From assembly GCA_025356815.1 (NCBI GenBank), contig JANXQL010000182.1, forward strand, positions 1-45,863: DNA of 45,863 bases, written 5' to 3'. Origin of the DNA: Pseudomonadota bacterium. Its GTDB lineage: Bacteria; Pseudomonadota; Gammaproteobacteria; Steroidobacterales; Steroidobacteraceae. A program made the translations under genes and the position numbers. Shown here piece after piece: positions 28,615 through 36,634 of this stretch. A model generated the notes under the pieces. The model was not told the DNA's origin. It saw only the letters and a list, made by a program, of their open reading frames with translations, and did not search any database. Numbering within the stretch: the first letter of the stretch is position 1; each line of letters starts with the position of its first letter.

Positions 28615-29016
28615 ATGCTGCTGCCCAAAGACGGTTCCGGCCTGCCCGCGTGGCGGGAGCAGGTCATGCCCTGGATCATGGCGGCCGTGCGGCTTGGCGT
28701 GGGCTGGCTGATCACGCGCGCGCCGCTGGGGACCCTGCTCTCCCACGACTCGTTCCTGCGGCCGCTGGCATCGGCCGTCGAGCGCGACGCGGTTGGTGGC
28801 GCGTTTGTGCTCGGGCTTGCGCTGTTCACGTGGCCGGCGACCTGCCTTGGCGGCTACGGCCTGCTGCTTGCGGCGCTCGGCGGGTTCGAATGGCTGTGGC
28901 ACCGCACGGGCTTCCACGGCAGTTCGCTGCCGCTGTGGTCGGCGGCAATCCTGACCGTGCTCGCGCTCGGCGAGTGGCTCAGCCGCCGGGTGCGGCGCCG
29001 CCTGTATCGGCGCTGA
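28615..29016 (+). CDS. Small membrane protein of unknown function
   Basis: A 133-residue protein not recognised as any named family. It has hydrophobic segments near residues 18-35, 60-90 and 105-120 and ends in a strongly basic tail (RRVRRRLYRR), so the C-terminus is probably cytoplasmic. Its ATG follows the trmL stop directly, which implies coupling to trmL. Its last 38 bases overlap the end of the convergent acyl-CoA synthetase gene. Codon composition is like that of its neighbours, which supports a real gene. Confidence 0.6.
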   Translation: MLLPKDGSGLPAWREQVMPWIMAAVRLGVGWLITRAPLGTLLSHDSFLRPLASAVERDAVGGAFVLGLALFTWPATCLGGYGLLLAALGGFEWLWHRTGFHGSSLPLWSAAILTVLALGEWLSRRVRRRLYRR

Positions 29017-30652
29017 ACGCCGCTCGGTCGGCGGCCCGCAGCACCGCCTTTTGGATCTTGCCCGTCGAGGTCTTGGGCAAGGTCGCGAACTCGACGTGGC
29101 GCGGCGCCTTGAAGTGCGCCAGCTGCGAGCGGCAGTGCGCGATCAGCTCCTGCGCGCTCACCTCCGCCCCCGCCTTGAGCTCGACGTACGCGCAAGGTGT
29201 CTCGCCCCAGCGCGCGTCCGCGCGCGCGATGACCGCGCAGGCGAGCACCGCCGGGTGGCGGTACAGCACGTCCTCGACCTCGAGCGAGGAGATGTTCTCG
29301 CCGCCGGAGATGATGATGTCCTTCGAACGGTCCTTGATCTTGACGTAGCCGTCGGGTTCCACGACCGCGAGGTCACCACTGTGGAACCAGCCACCCTTGA
29401 ACGCCTGCTCGGTCGCGCGCGGGTTCTTGAGGTAGCCCTTCATTGCAAGGTTGCCGCGAAACATGATCTCGCCCATCGTCGTGCCGTCCGCCGGCACCGG
29501 CCGCATCGTCTGCGGGTCCATGACCGTCATCGCTTCCTGCAGCGGGTAGGCCACCCCCTGACGACCGTGACGCTGCGCACGCGTGACGATGTCCAGCGAC
29601 GCCCAGTCGACCTGCGGTGCGCAGACCGCGGCAGGTCCGTAGGTCTCGGTCAGGCCGTACACGTGGGTCAGCTCGAAGCCGATCCGCTCCATGCCTTCGA
29701 TCATCGCAGCGGGTGGCGCGGCGCCCGCGACCATCGCGTGCACGCGATGCGCGATGCCCTCGCGCAGCGAGGCCGGTGCGCCGATCAGCAGCATGTGCAC
29801 GATCGGCGCGGCGCAGTAGTGGCTCACCTGCTCAACGCGGATCAGCCTGAATATCGCCTCGGCGTCGATGCGACGCAGGCAAATGCTGGTGCCTGCGTTG
29901 GCGGCCAGCGTCCACGCGAAGCACCAGCCGTTGCAGTGAAACATCGGCACCGTCCACAGATAGGTCACGTGCGGCGGCAGCGCCCAGGCGACCAGGTTGC
30001 AGACGGCGCCCAGGTACGCGCCACGGTGGTGATAGACCACGCCCTTCGGGTTGCCGGTCGTGCCGGAGGTGTAGTTGAGCGCGATCGCATCCCACTCATC
30101 GGGTGGCCGCGGCCACTGGAAGCCGGGATCGCCTTCCGCCAGCAGGGCCTCGTAGTCGAGCAGGCCCAGTCGCTCGCCGGGACCCGTGTACTCCGGATCA
30201 TCGACATCGATGACGACGAGTTCGCGCGACAGCAGCCGCAGCGTCTGGCGAATCACCGGAGCGAACTCGCGGTCGGTGATCAGCAGCCGCGCATCGCCGA
30301 ACTCGAGCATGAACGCGAGCGACTCTGCGTCGAGCCGGGTGTTGAGCGCGTTCAGCACCGCGCCCGCCATCGGCACGCCGAAGTGGGCCTCGAACATCTC
30401 CGGCGTGTTCGCGAGCATCACCGCGACCGTGTCGCCGCGAACGATCCCCCGCTTCGCAAGCGCCGAGGCGAGCCGTCGGCAGCGCGTGTAGGTCAGCGCC
30501 CAGCTGTGCCGCCGCGCGCCGTGCACGACCGCCAGCCGCTCGGGGTACACGCCTGCTGCGCGCTCGAGGAACGACAGCGGTGTCAACGCCACGAAGTTCG
30601 CGTCGTTGCGGTCCAGTCCATGGTCGTAGGGGCTCGAGGCGCCGATCTGCAT
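28979..30652 (-). CDS. Acyl-CoA synthetase (second, AMP-forming)
   Basis: A 557-residue ANL-superfamily ligase distinct from the one at 19591. The P-loop is YTSGTTGNPKGVVYHHRG. Later motifs are VYGLTETYGP and GWFHSGDLAVVEPDGYVKIKDRSKDIIISGGENIS, with the catalytic Lys in LPKTSTGKIQKAVLR. The N-terminal LTPLSFLERAAGVYPERLAVVHG is typical of the acyl-CoA synthetases related to plant AAE-type and short/medium-chain ligases. The ATG at 30652 has AGGAG at a good distance and follows gpsA after 11 bases, so it is in the gpsA operon. The substrate is unknown. Confidence 0.88.
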   Translation of the reverse strand: MQIGASSPYDHGLDRNDANFVALTPLSFLERAAGVYPERLAVVHGARRHSWALTYTRCRRLASALAKRGIVRGDTVAVMLANTPEMFEAHFGVPMAGAVLNALNTRLDAESLAFMLEFGDARLLITDREFAPVIRQTLRLLSRELVVIDVDDPEYTGPGERLGLLDYEALLAEGDPGFQWPRPPDEWDAIALNYTSGTTGNPKGVVYHHRGAYLGAVCNLVAWALPPHVTYLWTVPMFHCNGWCFAWTLAANAGTSICLRRIDAEAIFRLIRVEQVSHYCAAPIVHMLLIGAPASLREGIAHRVHAMVAGAAPPAAMIEGMERIGFELTHVYGLTETYGPAAVCAPQVDWASLDIVTRAQRHGRQGVAYPLQEAMTVMDPQTMRPVPADGTTMGEIMFRGNLAMKGYLKNPRATEQAFKGGWFHSGDLAVVEPDGYVKIKDRSKDIIISGGENISSLEVEDVLYRHPAVLACAVIARADARWGETPCAYVELKAGAEVSAQELIAHCRSQLAHFKAPRHVEFATLPKTSTGKIQKAVLRAADRAAFSADTGGAAPGG

Positions 30653-30663
30653 GGCAATCGCTC

Positions 30664-31686
30664 CTATTCGGGCTTCAGCGCCCGTGTCATCAGCGTACGG
30701 ACGGCCGTGGCGACATCCAGGCCCTCGTGCAAGACCGCGTACACCTGTTCGGCGATCGGCATCTCGACGCCGACGCGACGAGCCACCTCGCACACGGCGC
30801 GAGCGGCGGCAATGCCTTCGACGACCTGACCGATCGCGGCCGCTGCCTGCGCCGGCGTCTGTCCACGCGCGATCGCAAGCCCGAGCCGGCGGTTGCGGGA
30901 CTGGTCATCGGTACACGTCAGCACTAGGTCGCCCAGGGCGGCGAGCCCCATGAACGTCTCCGCTCGGGCACCGAGCGCGACGCCCAGGCGGGTCATCTCG
31001 GCGAGTCCCCGCGTGATCAGCGCGATGCGGGTATTGGCGCCATAGCCCATGCCGTCGGCGATACCGGCGCCGATCGCGAGCACGTTCTTGACCGCGCCGC
31101 CGACCTCGACGCCGACGATGTCGGGCGAGGTGTAGGCGCGGAAGTTCTTGCCCGACAGCGAGTGCATCAGCGCCGTCGCGAAGCGCTCGTCGGGGGAGGC
31201 GATCGTCATCGCGGTCGGCAGGCCGCGGCCGACCTCGCTCGCGAAGGTAGGCCCCGAGAGCACGGCGACCGGCACGTCGGCGCCTAGTACTTCGCGCGCG
31301 ACTTCGTGTGGCATTCGGCCGGTCGAAAGTTCGAAACCCTTGGTCGCCCACGCGACCCGCTGGCCCGGCTTGAGCAGTGGCCTGAGGCGTTCGAGCGTCG
31401 CGCGGAACGCGTGACTCGGCACGGCGATCAGGATGTCGATCGCGTCGTTGACCGCGCGGCCGAGGTCCGGCTCGATCGACAGGCGCTCCGGGAACGGCGT
31501 GTCGGGGAGGTAGCGGCTGTTGCGGCGTTGCGCCGCCAGCGTGGCGAGGTGGGCGGGATCGCGGCCCCACAGCAGGGTGGCGCGCCCCGAGCGCGCGAAC
31601 TGGATCGCGAGCGCGCTTCCCCACGAGCCGGCGCCGAGCACGGCGATCGGCGCGCTGGACGCCGGGTCGCCGTGACGGTGCGGCAT
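30664..31686 (-). CDS. gpsA: Glycerol-3-phosphate dehydrogenase [NAD(P)+]
   Basis: A 340-residue soluble enzyme reducing dihydroxyacetone phosphate to sn-glycerol-3-phosphate for phospholipid synthesis. The Rossmann motif is VLGAGSWGSALA. LSGPTFASEVGRGLPTA and the substrate-site region VGGAVKNVLAIGAGIADGMGYGANTRIALITRGLAEM, with catalytic Lys in VKN, are intact. It starts 17 bases after the secB stop, the common secB-gpsA pairing. Confidence 0.97.
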   Translation of the reverse strand: MPHRHGDPASSAPIAVLGAGSWGSALAIQFARSGRATLLWGRDPAHLATLAAQRRNSRYLPDTPFPERLSIEPDLGRAVNDAIDILIAVPSHAFRATLERLRPLLKPGQRVAWATKGFELSTGRMPHEVAREVLGADVPVAVLSGPTFASEVGRGLPTAMTIASPDERFATALMHSLSGKNFRAYTSPDIVGVEVGGAVKNVLAIGAGIADGMGYGANTRIALITRGLAEMTRLGVALGARAETFMGLAALGDLVLTCTDDQSRNRRLGLAIARGQTPAQAAAAIGQVVEGIAAARAVCEVARRVGVEMPIAEQVYAVLHEGLDVATAVRTLMTRALKPE

Positions 31687-31703
31687 GAGTGGGGCGACCC
31701 GTC

Positions 31704-32192
31704 CTAGTTGATCGCCGACTGCGGCTGTGTCCGCGCCTGCTCGACCGACTGCTGGAACAGTGCGTCGAAGTTCACCGGCGGCAGCAGGAACGGCGGGAAG
31801 CCGCCCTTGAGGATCAGATCCGAGATCGCCTGGCGCACGTAGGGGAACAGCACACCCGGGCAGAACGCACCGATGATGCGACGGGTCTCATCCTCGGAGT
31901 AGCCGCGGATCAGGAACACGCCAGCCTGCTTGACCTCGACCAGGTACGCGATCTTCTCGGCGATCTTCGCCTCGAGCGTGATTGTCAGCACCACCTCATG
32001 CAGGTTCTCGGCAACCGTCGCACCGCTGGTGTTCATGTTCATGCCGAACTGAGGGTTCCACTCGGCGACCTGCAGGTTCGGGCCGTTCGGGGCCTCGAAC
32101 GATGCGTCCTTGATGTAGATGCTCTGCAGCATCAGTTCCTGCGCAGTCGGATCAGCGGCCGGCACCGTGCCGGTCGGAGTTTCGTCAGCCAT
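31704..32192 (-). CDS. secB: Protein-export chaperone SecB
   Basis: A 162-residue chaperone that keeps preproteins unfolded and delivers them to SecA. It shows IYIKDASFEAPNGP near the N-terminus, then EVVLTITLEAKI, VKQAGVF and CPGVLFPYVRQAISDLILKGGFPPFLLPPVNFDALF. AGGA lies seven bases before the ATG. The order rhodanese-grxC-secB-gpsA is conserved in proteobacteria. Confidence 0.97.
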   Translation of the reverse strand: MADETPTGTVPAADPTAQELMLQSIYIKDASFEAPNGPNLQVAEWNPQFGMNMNTSGATVAENLHEVVLTITLEAKIAEKIAYLVEVKQAGVFLIRGYSEDETRRIIGAFCPGVLFPYVRQAISDLILKGGFPPFLLPPVNFDALFQQSVEQARTQPQSAIN

Positions 32193-32254
32193 GTCGGAAT
32201 CCTATGTGTGAATCGTCAGTTAGATGAAAAGGGTCGGTCGCGCGCCAGATTGAG

Positions 32255-32509
32255 TCAGGTGGCCAGCAGGCGGTCGAGATCGCCCGCAGCGTCAAGCGCA
32301 TACAGGTCGTCGCAACCTCCCACGTGGCGGTCGCCGATGAAGATCTGCGGCACGGTACGCCGTCCGCTGCGCTCGATCATCTCGGCGCGTCGCGGTGAGT
32401 CGTCGGTGTCGAACTCGACCCAGGCAACTCCCTTGCGCTCCAGCAGTGCACGCGCTTGCGAGCAGTACGGGCACCACGCGGTCGCGTACATCGTGACTGC
32501 CACCGCCAT
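32255..32509 (-). CDS. grxC: Glutaredoxin (GrxC-like)
   Basis: An 84-residue dithiol glutaredoxin, with the active-site Cys13-Pro-Tyr-Cys16 in TAWCPYCSQA. The glutathione-binding TVPQIFIGDRHVGGCDDLYAL includes the cis-Pro. It reduces disulfides and mixed glutathione disulfides in the cytoplasm. It begins nine bases after the rhodanese gene. Confidence 0.95.
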   Translation of the reverse strand: MAVAVTMYATAWCPYCSQARALLERKGVAWVEFDTDDSPRRAEMIERSGRRTVPQIFIGDRHVGGCDDLYALDAAGDLDRLLAT

Positions 32510-32518
32510 CGCTGTGCC

Positions 32519-32944
32519 TCAGCCCTTCTTCTCGACCGGCAGGTTCTCCGCACGCCACGCGGCGAGACCGCCGCGCAGGTTGTAGACCTGCTTGAATCCG
32601 AGGCGGCCGAGATGGCGCGCCGCGGCACCGGCGCTCTGGCCGCTGTCGCAATAGGCGATGACCGGCTTGTCCTTGAAGCGCTCGAGCGCCGCGGCACCGT
32701 CGGCGATCGTCACGCCAGGCACGCTGCGGGAGTTCGGGATGTGGCCAGCGGCGAACGCATCATTGGCGCGGATGTCGATGAGCAGAGCGCCGCTGTTCAT
32801 CATCCGAACGGCTTCGCTGGGGCTGATCGAGCCGAAACTGGCCGTCCGGGCGCGGAACTCGTGCACGAGCACGACCAGCGCCATGATTACGGTGGCAGCG
32901 ACGAGGATCGCGTGGTTCGAGGCGTATGATAAAAACTGCTGCAT
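32519..32944 (-). CDS. Membrane-anchored rhodanese-like protein
   Basis: A 141-residue protein with one N-terminal transmembrane helix (about 12-30) and a rhodanese domain (about 38-135). The active-site loop is YCDSGQSAGAAA with Cys99, so sulfurtransferase chemistry is possible. LLIDIRANDAFAAGHIPNSRSVPG is the usual family signature. It heads the leftward cluster with grxC, secB and gpsA, like E. coli yibN. The ATG at 32944 is preferred over one at 32966 that is out of this frame. Confidence 0.92.
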   Translation of the reverse strand: MQQFLSYASNHAILVAATVIMALVVLVHEFRARTASFGSISPSEAVRMMNSGALLIDIRANDAFAAGHIPNSRSVPGVTIADGAAALERFKDKPVIAYCDSGQSAGAAARHLGRLGFKQVYNLRGGLAAWRAENLPVEKKG

Positions 32945-32984
32945 TTTCAGATACTTCTGCAGCCATGACGGCGGCGGGAGCGGG

Positions 32985-32990
32985 ATTATA
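32985..32990 (-). promoter_or_regulatory. -10 element for the rhodanese-grxC-secB-gpsA cluster
   Basis: The minus strand reads GCTATAAT, a perfect -10. Its end is 40 bases before the rhodanese ATG. No -35 match is seen. Confidence 0.5.
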
Positions 32991-33018
32991 GCAGCCAGCC
33001 GCCGCCGCCGGCCTCCGT

Positions 33019-33024
33019 TACAGT
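33019..33024 (+). promoter_or_regulatory. Possible -10 element just before envC
   Basis: TACAGT ends seven bases before the GTG at 33032 and ten before the ATG at 33035. It matches TATAAT at four of six. There is no ribosome-binding site between it and the start, so the message may be leaderless. Confidence 0.35.
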
Positions 33025-33031
33025 AGCGCCC

Positions 33032-34222
33032 GTGATGCGACTGCCCTTCCGCCCGCTCCGGATTCTCGCCTGCCTGCTGCTGGCGCTGCCTGCCGCGACC
33101 GGTGCGGGTGCCGCCAGAACCCCGGCCGACACCGAGGCGCAGCTGGGTCGCATTCAGGCGAAGATCCGCGAGGTCACCGAGGCGGTGCAGGGGGACGTCG
33201 CCCGGCGCGACAGCGTCGCAGCCGAGCTGCGCAGCGCCGACCAGGCGCTGGCGGAGGCGCGCCGCCGACTGGAGGACGCGCGCGGCCGGCAGGCCGCGAG
33301 CCAGCAGCGCCAGGCGCAGCTGCGAGCCGAGCAGGCACGCACCGCGCGGGCGCTGGCCGACGAACGGGCCGCCCTCGCAGGCCAGCTGCGCGCGGCCTAC
33401 CTCGGCGGTCATGAGCAGGAGCTGCGAGTACTGCTCAACGATGCCGATCCCGGCCGCCTGGGTCGCATGCTCGCCTACTACGGCTACCTGGGACGCGCTC
33501 GCGCGGCGCGCATCGCCGCGATCCACCAGCATGTCGCCGAGCTGGAGGCGGTGGACGAGGCGCTGGCCACCGAGACCGCGAAGCTGGCGGCGCTGGCCCG
33601 CGAGCAGCAGCGGGAGGCGCAGGCGCTGGATGCCGCCCGCGCCGAACGCCAGCGCGCGCTTGGTGCACTGCAGGCGCGCATCGCCGGGCGTACCTTCGAA
33701 CTCAAGGACCTGCGCGCGAACGCCGCCTCGCTCGAGGACCTGCTCGCGCGACTGCGCGCCGCGATCGAGCAGGAGGCCGCCCTAGAGGCGCCCGGGCCGG
33801 GCTCGCCGCGGCGACCGTTCGCTGACCTGCGCGGCAAGCTCGGCTGGCCCGCGCAGGGTCGGCTCGCGGCGCAGTTCGGCGAGGCGCGTGCCGGCGGGCT
33901 GCGCTGGAATGGCCTGCTGTTGGACACCCACGCGGGCGGGGAGGTGCGCGCACCGTACTTCGGCCGCGTCGTGTACGCCGACTGGTTGCCGGGGCTCGGC
34001 CTGCTGCTGATCCTCGATCATGGCGGCGGTTACCTGAGCCTGTATGGCTACAACGAACGACTGCACCGCAGCGTGGGCGAGCGGGTCCGGCCGGGCGACC
34101 TGCTGGCGCAGAGCTATGCCGCCGGCGATGGCGCCGGCAAGTCCCAGCTGTACCTCGAGATCCGCCAAGGCGCCCGGCCGCTGGATCCGCGCCAGTGGCT
34201 GCGCGGCGCGCCCCGACCCTGA
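33032..34222 (+). CDS. envC: Murein hydrolase activator EnvC
   Basis: A 396-residue periplasmic protein that activates the AmiA/AmiB-type amidases at the division site. A signal peptide (about 1-28) is followed by a long Ala/Arg/Glu-rich coiled coil (about 30-250). The C-terminal LytM/M23 domain runs from FGEARAGGLRWNG to the end. The zinc ligands of active M23 peptidases are replaced (NGLLLD, QLYLEIR), which is normal for EnvC, an activator rather than a peptidase. It starts GTG-ATG, and either could serve; the ATG at 33035 is the alternative. Confidence 0.92.
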   Translation: MMRLPFRPLRILACLLLALPAATGAGAARTPADTEAQLGRIQAKIREVTEAVQGDVARRDSVAAELRSADQALAEARRRLEDARGRQAASQQRQAQLRAEQARTARALADERAALAGQLRAAYLGGHEQELRVLLNDADPGRLGRMLAYYGYLGRARAARIAAIHQHVAELEAVDEALATETAKLAALAREQQREAQALDAARAERQRALGALQARIAGRTFELKDLRANAASLEDLLARLRAAIEQEAALEAPGPGSPRRPFADLRGKLGWPAQGRLAAQFGEARAGGLRWNGLLLDTHAGGEVRAPYFGRVVYADWLPGLGLLLILDHGGGYLSLYGYNERLHRSVGERVRPGDLLAQSYAAGDGAGKSQLYLEIRQGARPLDPRQWLRGAPRP

Positions 34223-34381
34223 AGTCCAGGGGGAGCGGTCCGGCGCACATCGGCGGCGGACCGAAGCGCCGAAATGGGCAGTGATTCAAGGATTTTCGAT
34301 CGGCATTAGGTCAACTTGGCTGCGCGAAGGACCGCCCCTTCGCGCGGGACCAGCGCCCGTCCGATCCGGAGATCATGGAAG

Positions 34382-36634
34382 ATGGTTGCCGTAGCCCAAA
34401 CACCGATACCCGGCATCCCGAGCCTCGACCCCTACGGGCAGCTCATCAAGATGATGCTGCCGCGGGCGCAGACCATCGCGGTGTATGCCGGCGGCGGCGC
34501 GCCGCTGTGGGTCTCCGGCGGTCAGGACGACCCCGACCTGCATCGCTTCGCCGCCGAGGTCCTGGGCGCCCCACCGGGCCTCCCCAACGACATCGAAGGC
34601 AACACCCAGCAGTTCGGCGGCGAGACCGCCTACGCGTTCCTGCTGCGTGACCTGCAGGGTATCGCCCTCGCGGTCGTCGCCCTGCTCGCGCGCGAGACCG
34701 GCACGGCGCGCCCGACTTCGCTGGTGCTGGGCCTGCTGCGCCCGGCGCTCGAGTGCCTGCAGCGGGACCTCGCACTGCGCGCCTCGCTCGGCGCCATGAC
34801 GCGCGACCTGTCCTCGCGCGATCGCGACCTGGAACTGCTGCTCGACGCCTCGGTGGAGCGGGCGGACACGCCGCGTGACGCGGACGAACTCGGCCGCCTC
34901 GTGCAGGCCGCCGTCGACCACCTCGGCTGCCGCGTCGGCACCCTGATCATCCCCGAGCGTTCGGTGGCCGTCGTGCGCACCCAGCGTGGCCTGCCGCTGG
35001 GCGCGGAGGCGGCGATCGTCACGAGTACCCACCGGCATCTGCTGGCCTGGGCCCAGCTGCAACGCCGCACCATGATCGTCAACCGCGTGGCCGCGGCGCC
35101 CGACAAGGTGCCGCCGCTGAAGATCCTGTCGGTTCCGGTACGGCACCTGTCGAACCGGGTCATCGGCTTCCTCGCGCTGTTCAATCGCGCCGACGCACCC
35201 GACTTCGAGCTGCGCGAGACGCGCCTGGCGGAGCTGCTCGCGCGCAAGGTGACCTCGATCCTGCTGACCAGCTACGACGCAGGCACCGGGCTGCTGACCC
35301 GCGCCGCGTTCGAGCAACAGGTGGACGCGCTGATCGCCGGTCGCGCCGCCGCGGAAGACGACTCGGTCGTGTACCTGGACATCGACCAGATGCACGTCAT
35401 CAATGAAAACTTCGGCATGCATGTCGGCGACGAGACCATCTGCAAGGTCGCGGAAATTGTCCGTCGCCGGGCGCCGCCCGGCGCGCTGTGCGCGCGCATC
35501 TCCGGCGATCGCTTCGCGATCTTCATGGCCGCGACTGGCACCGCCGCGGCCGCCGCAGCCGCCGAGGCGATCCGCCACAGCGTCGCCGATCTCAGCGGCA
35601 GCCGGCCGGAGGGCGTGCTGCGCGTCAGTCTCAGTGCTGGTGTCGCAACCCTGCCGGTCAGCTCCCGCCATCCGCTGTCGCACGCGCTGGCCACCGCCGA
35701 GATCGCCACCAAGGCCGCCAAGGATCACGGGCGCGACCGCGTCGAGACCTTCGACAACGGCGACATGAGCATGGTACGCCGCCACGGTGAGGTGCAGATC
35801 ATCGGCAGCCTGCGCGAGGCGATCGCGACCAACCGCTTCCGCCTGTACGCACAACCGATCCTGCCGTTGTCGGCCGACCACGCCGAGCCGCGCTTCGAGA
35901 TCCTGATCCGCATGCTCAGCGAGACCGGCGAGATCCTGCCGCCCTCGAAGTTCCTGCCGGCCGCCGAGAGCTACCAGCTGATGCCGGCGATCGACCGCTG
36001 GGTCGTCGAACATTCGCTGAAGACGATCAGCGCCCATGCCGCGAGCCTCACCGGCAACATCGCGCGCTTTGCAATCAACCTGTCGGGCCAGTCGGTCACG
36101 GATCCGACCTTCGCCGAGTTCATCGAGGGCAGCCTCAAGCAGAGCGGGCTTCCGGGCGAGCTGCTCTGTTTCGAGCTGACCGAGACCGCCGCGGTCACCC
36201 ATCTCGAGCGCGCCGAGGCGTTCATGAACCGCCTGCGCAACCACGGCTGCCAGTTCGCGCTGGACGACTTCGGCACCGGCGCGTCGTCGCTGTCGTACCT
36301 CAAGAACCTGCCCGTCTCCGTGCTCAAGATCGACGGCTCGTTCGTACGCGATGTGCTGACAAACGTGCGCTCCGACTCGATGGTCAAGGCTCTCGCACAA
36401 CTCGCGCGCAGCATGGGCATCACGACCGTGGCGGAGTTCGTCGAAACCGACGAGCTGCGCATCCGCATGGCCAACCTCGGCGTGGACTACGGCCAGGGCT
36501 TCGCGATCGGCAAGCCCCAGCCGCTCGAGGAGATACTGCAGGAGCTGTCGCTGTACGAACTGGTGGCCGCGGGCGCCACGTCCGAGAATGAAGTCATCGT
36601 GGTCGGCGACGATCGGCCGATGATGACCGGTTGA
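34382..36634 (+). CDS. GAF-GGDEF-EAL protein, probable c-di-GMP phosphodiesterase
   Basis: A 750-residue soluble protein. Residues 1-150 are not recognised. A GAF-like region spans about 165-300, a degenerate GGDEF domain about 305-470 (SGDRF at 374-378 in place of GGDEF), and an EAL domain about 480-735. In the EAL domain the signature is Glu506-Ile-Leu. The other catalytic positions are present: NLSGQS, ELTETAA, DDFGTGASSLSYLKNLPVSVLKIDGSFV and YGQGFAIGKP. It therefore looks like a phosphodiesterase with a non-catalytic GGDEF. The ATG at 34382 follows GGAG; the open frame starts at 34316. Its TGA overlaps the next ATG by one base. Confidence 0.85.
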   Translation: MVAVAQTPIPGIPSLDPYGQLIKMMLPRAQTIAVYAGGGAPLWVSGGQDDPDLHRFAAEVLGAPPGLPNDIEGNTQQFGGETAYAFLLRDLQGIALAVVALLARETGTARPTSLVLGLLRPALECLQRDLALRASLGAMTRDLSSRDRDLELLLDASVERADTPRDADELGRLVQAAVDHLGCRVGTLIIPERSVAVVRTQRGLPLGAEAAIVTSTHRHLLAWAQLQRRTMIVNRVAAAPDKVPPLKILSVPVRHLSNRVIGFLALFNRADAPDFELRETRLAELLARKVTSILLTSYDAGTGLLTRAAFEQQVDALIAGRAAAEDDSVVYLDIDQMHVINENFGMHVGDETICKVAEIVRRRAPPGALCARISGDRFAIFMAATGTAAAAAAAEAIRHSVADLSGSRPEGVLRVSLSAGVATLPVSSRHPLSHALATAEIATKAAKDHGRDRVETFDNGDMSMVRRHGEVQIIGSLREAIATNRFRLYAQPILPLSADHAEPRFEILIRMLSETGEILPPSKFLPAAESYQLMPAIDRWVVEHSLKTISAHAASLTGNIARFAINLSGQSVTDPTFAEFIEGSLKQSGLPGELLCFELTETAAVTHLERAEAFMNRLRNHGCQFALDDFGTGASSLSYLKNLPVSVLKIDGSFVRDVLTNVRSDSMVKALAQLARSMGITTVAEFVETDELRIRMANLGVDYGQGFAIGKPQPLEEILQELSLYELVAAGATSENEVIVVGDDRPMMTG

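Noticed and set aside
29966-29971. CACGTG as a further parS site
   Set aside because: The flanks do not match GTTCCACGTGGAAC beyond the six-base core.
34373-36400. 675-residue frame antisense to the GGDEF-EAL gene
   Set aside because: The sense strand encodes a well-defined domain series; the antisense product shows none.
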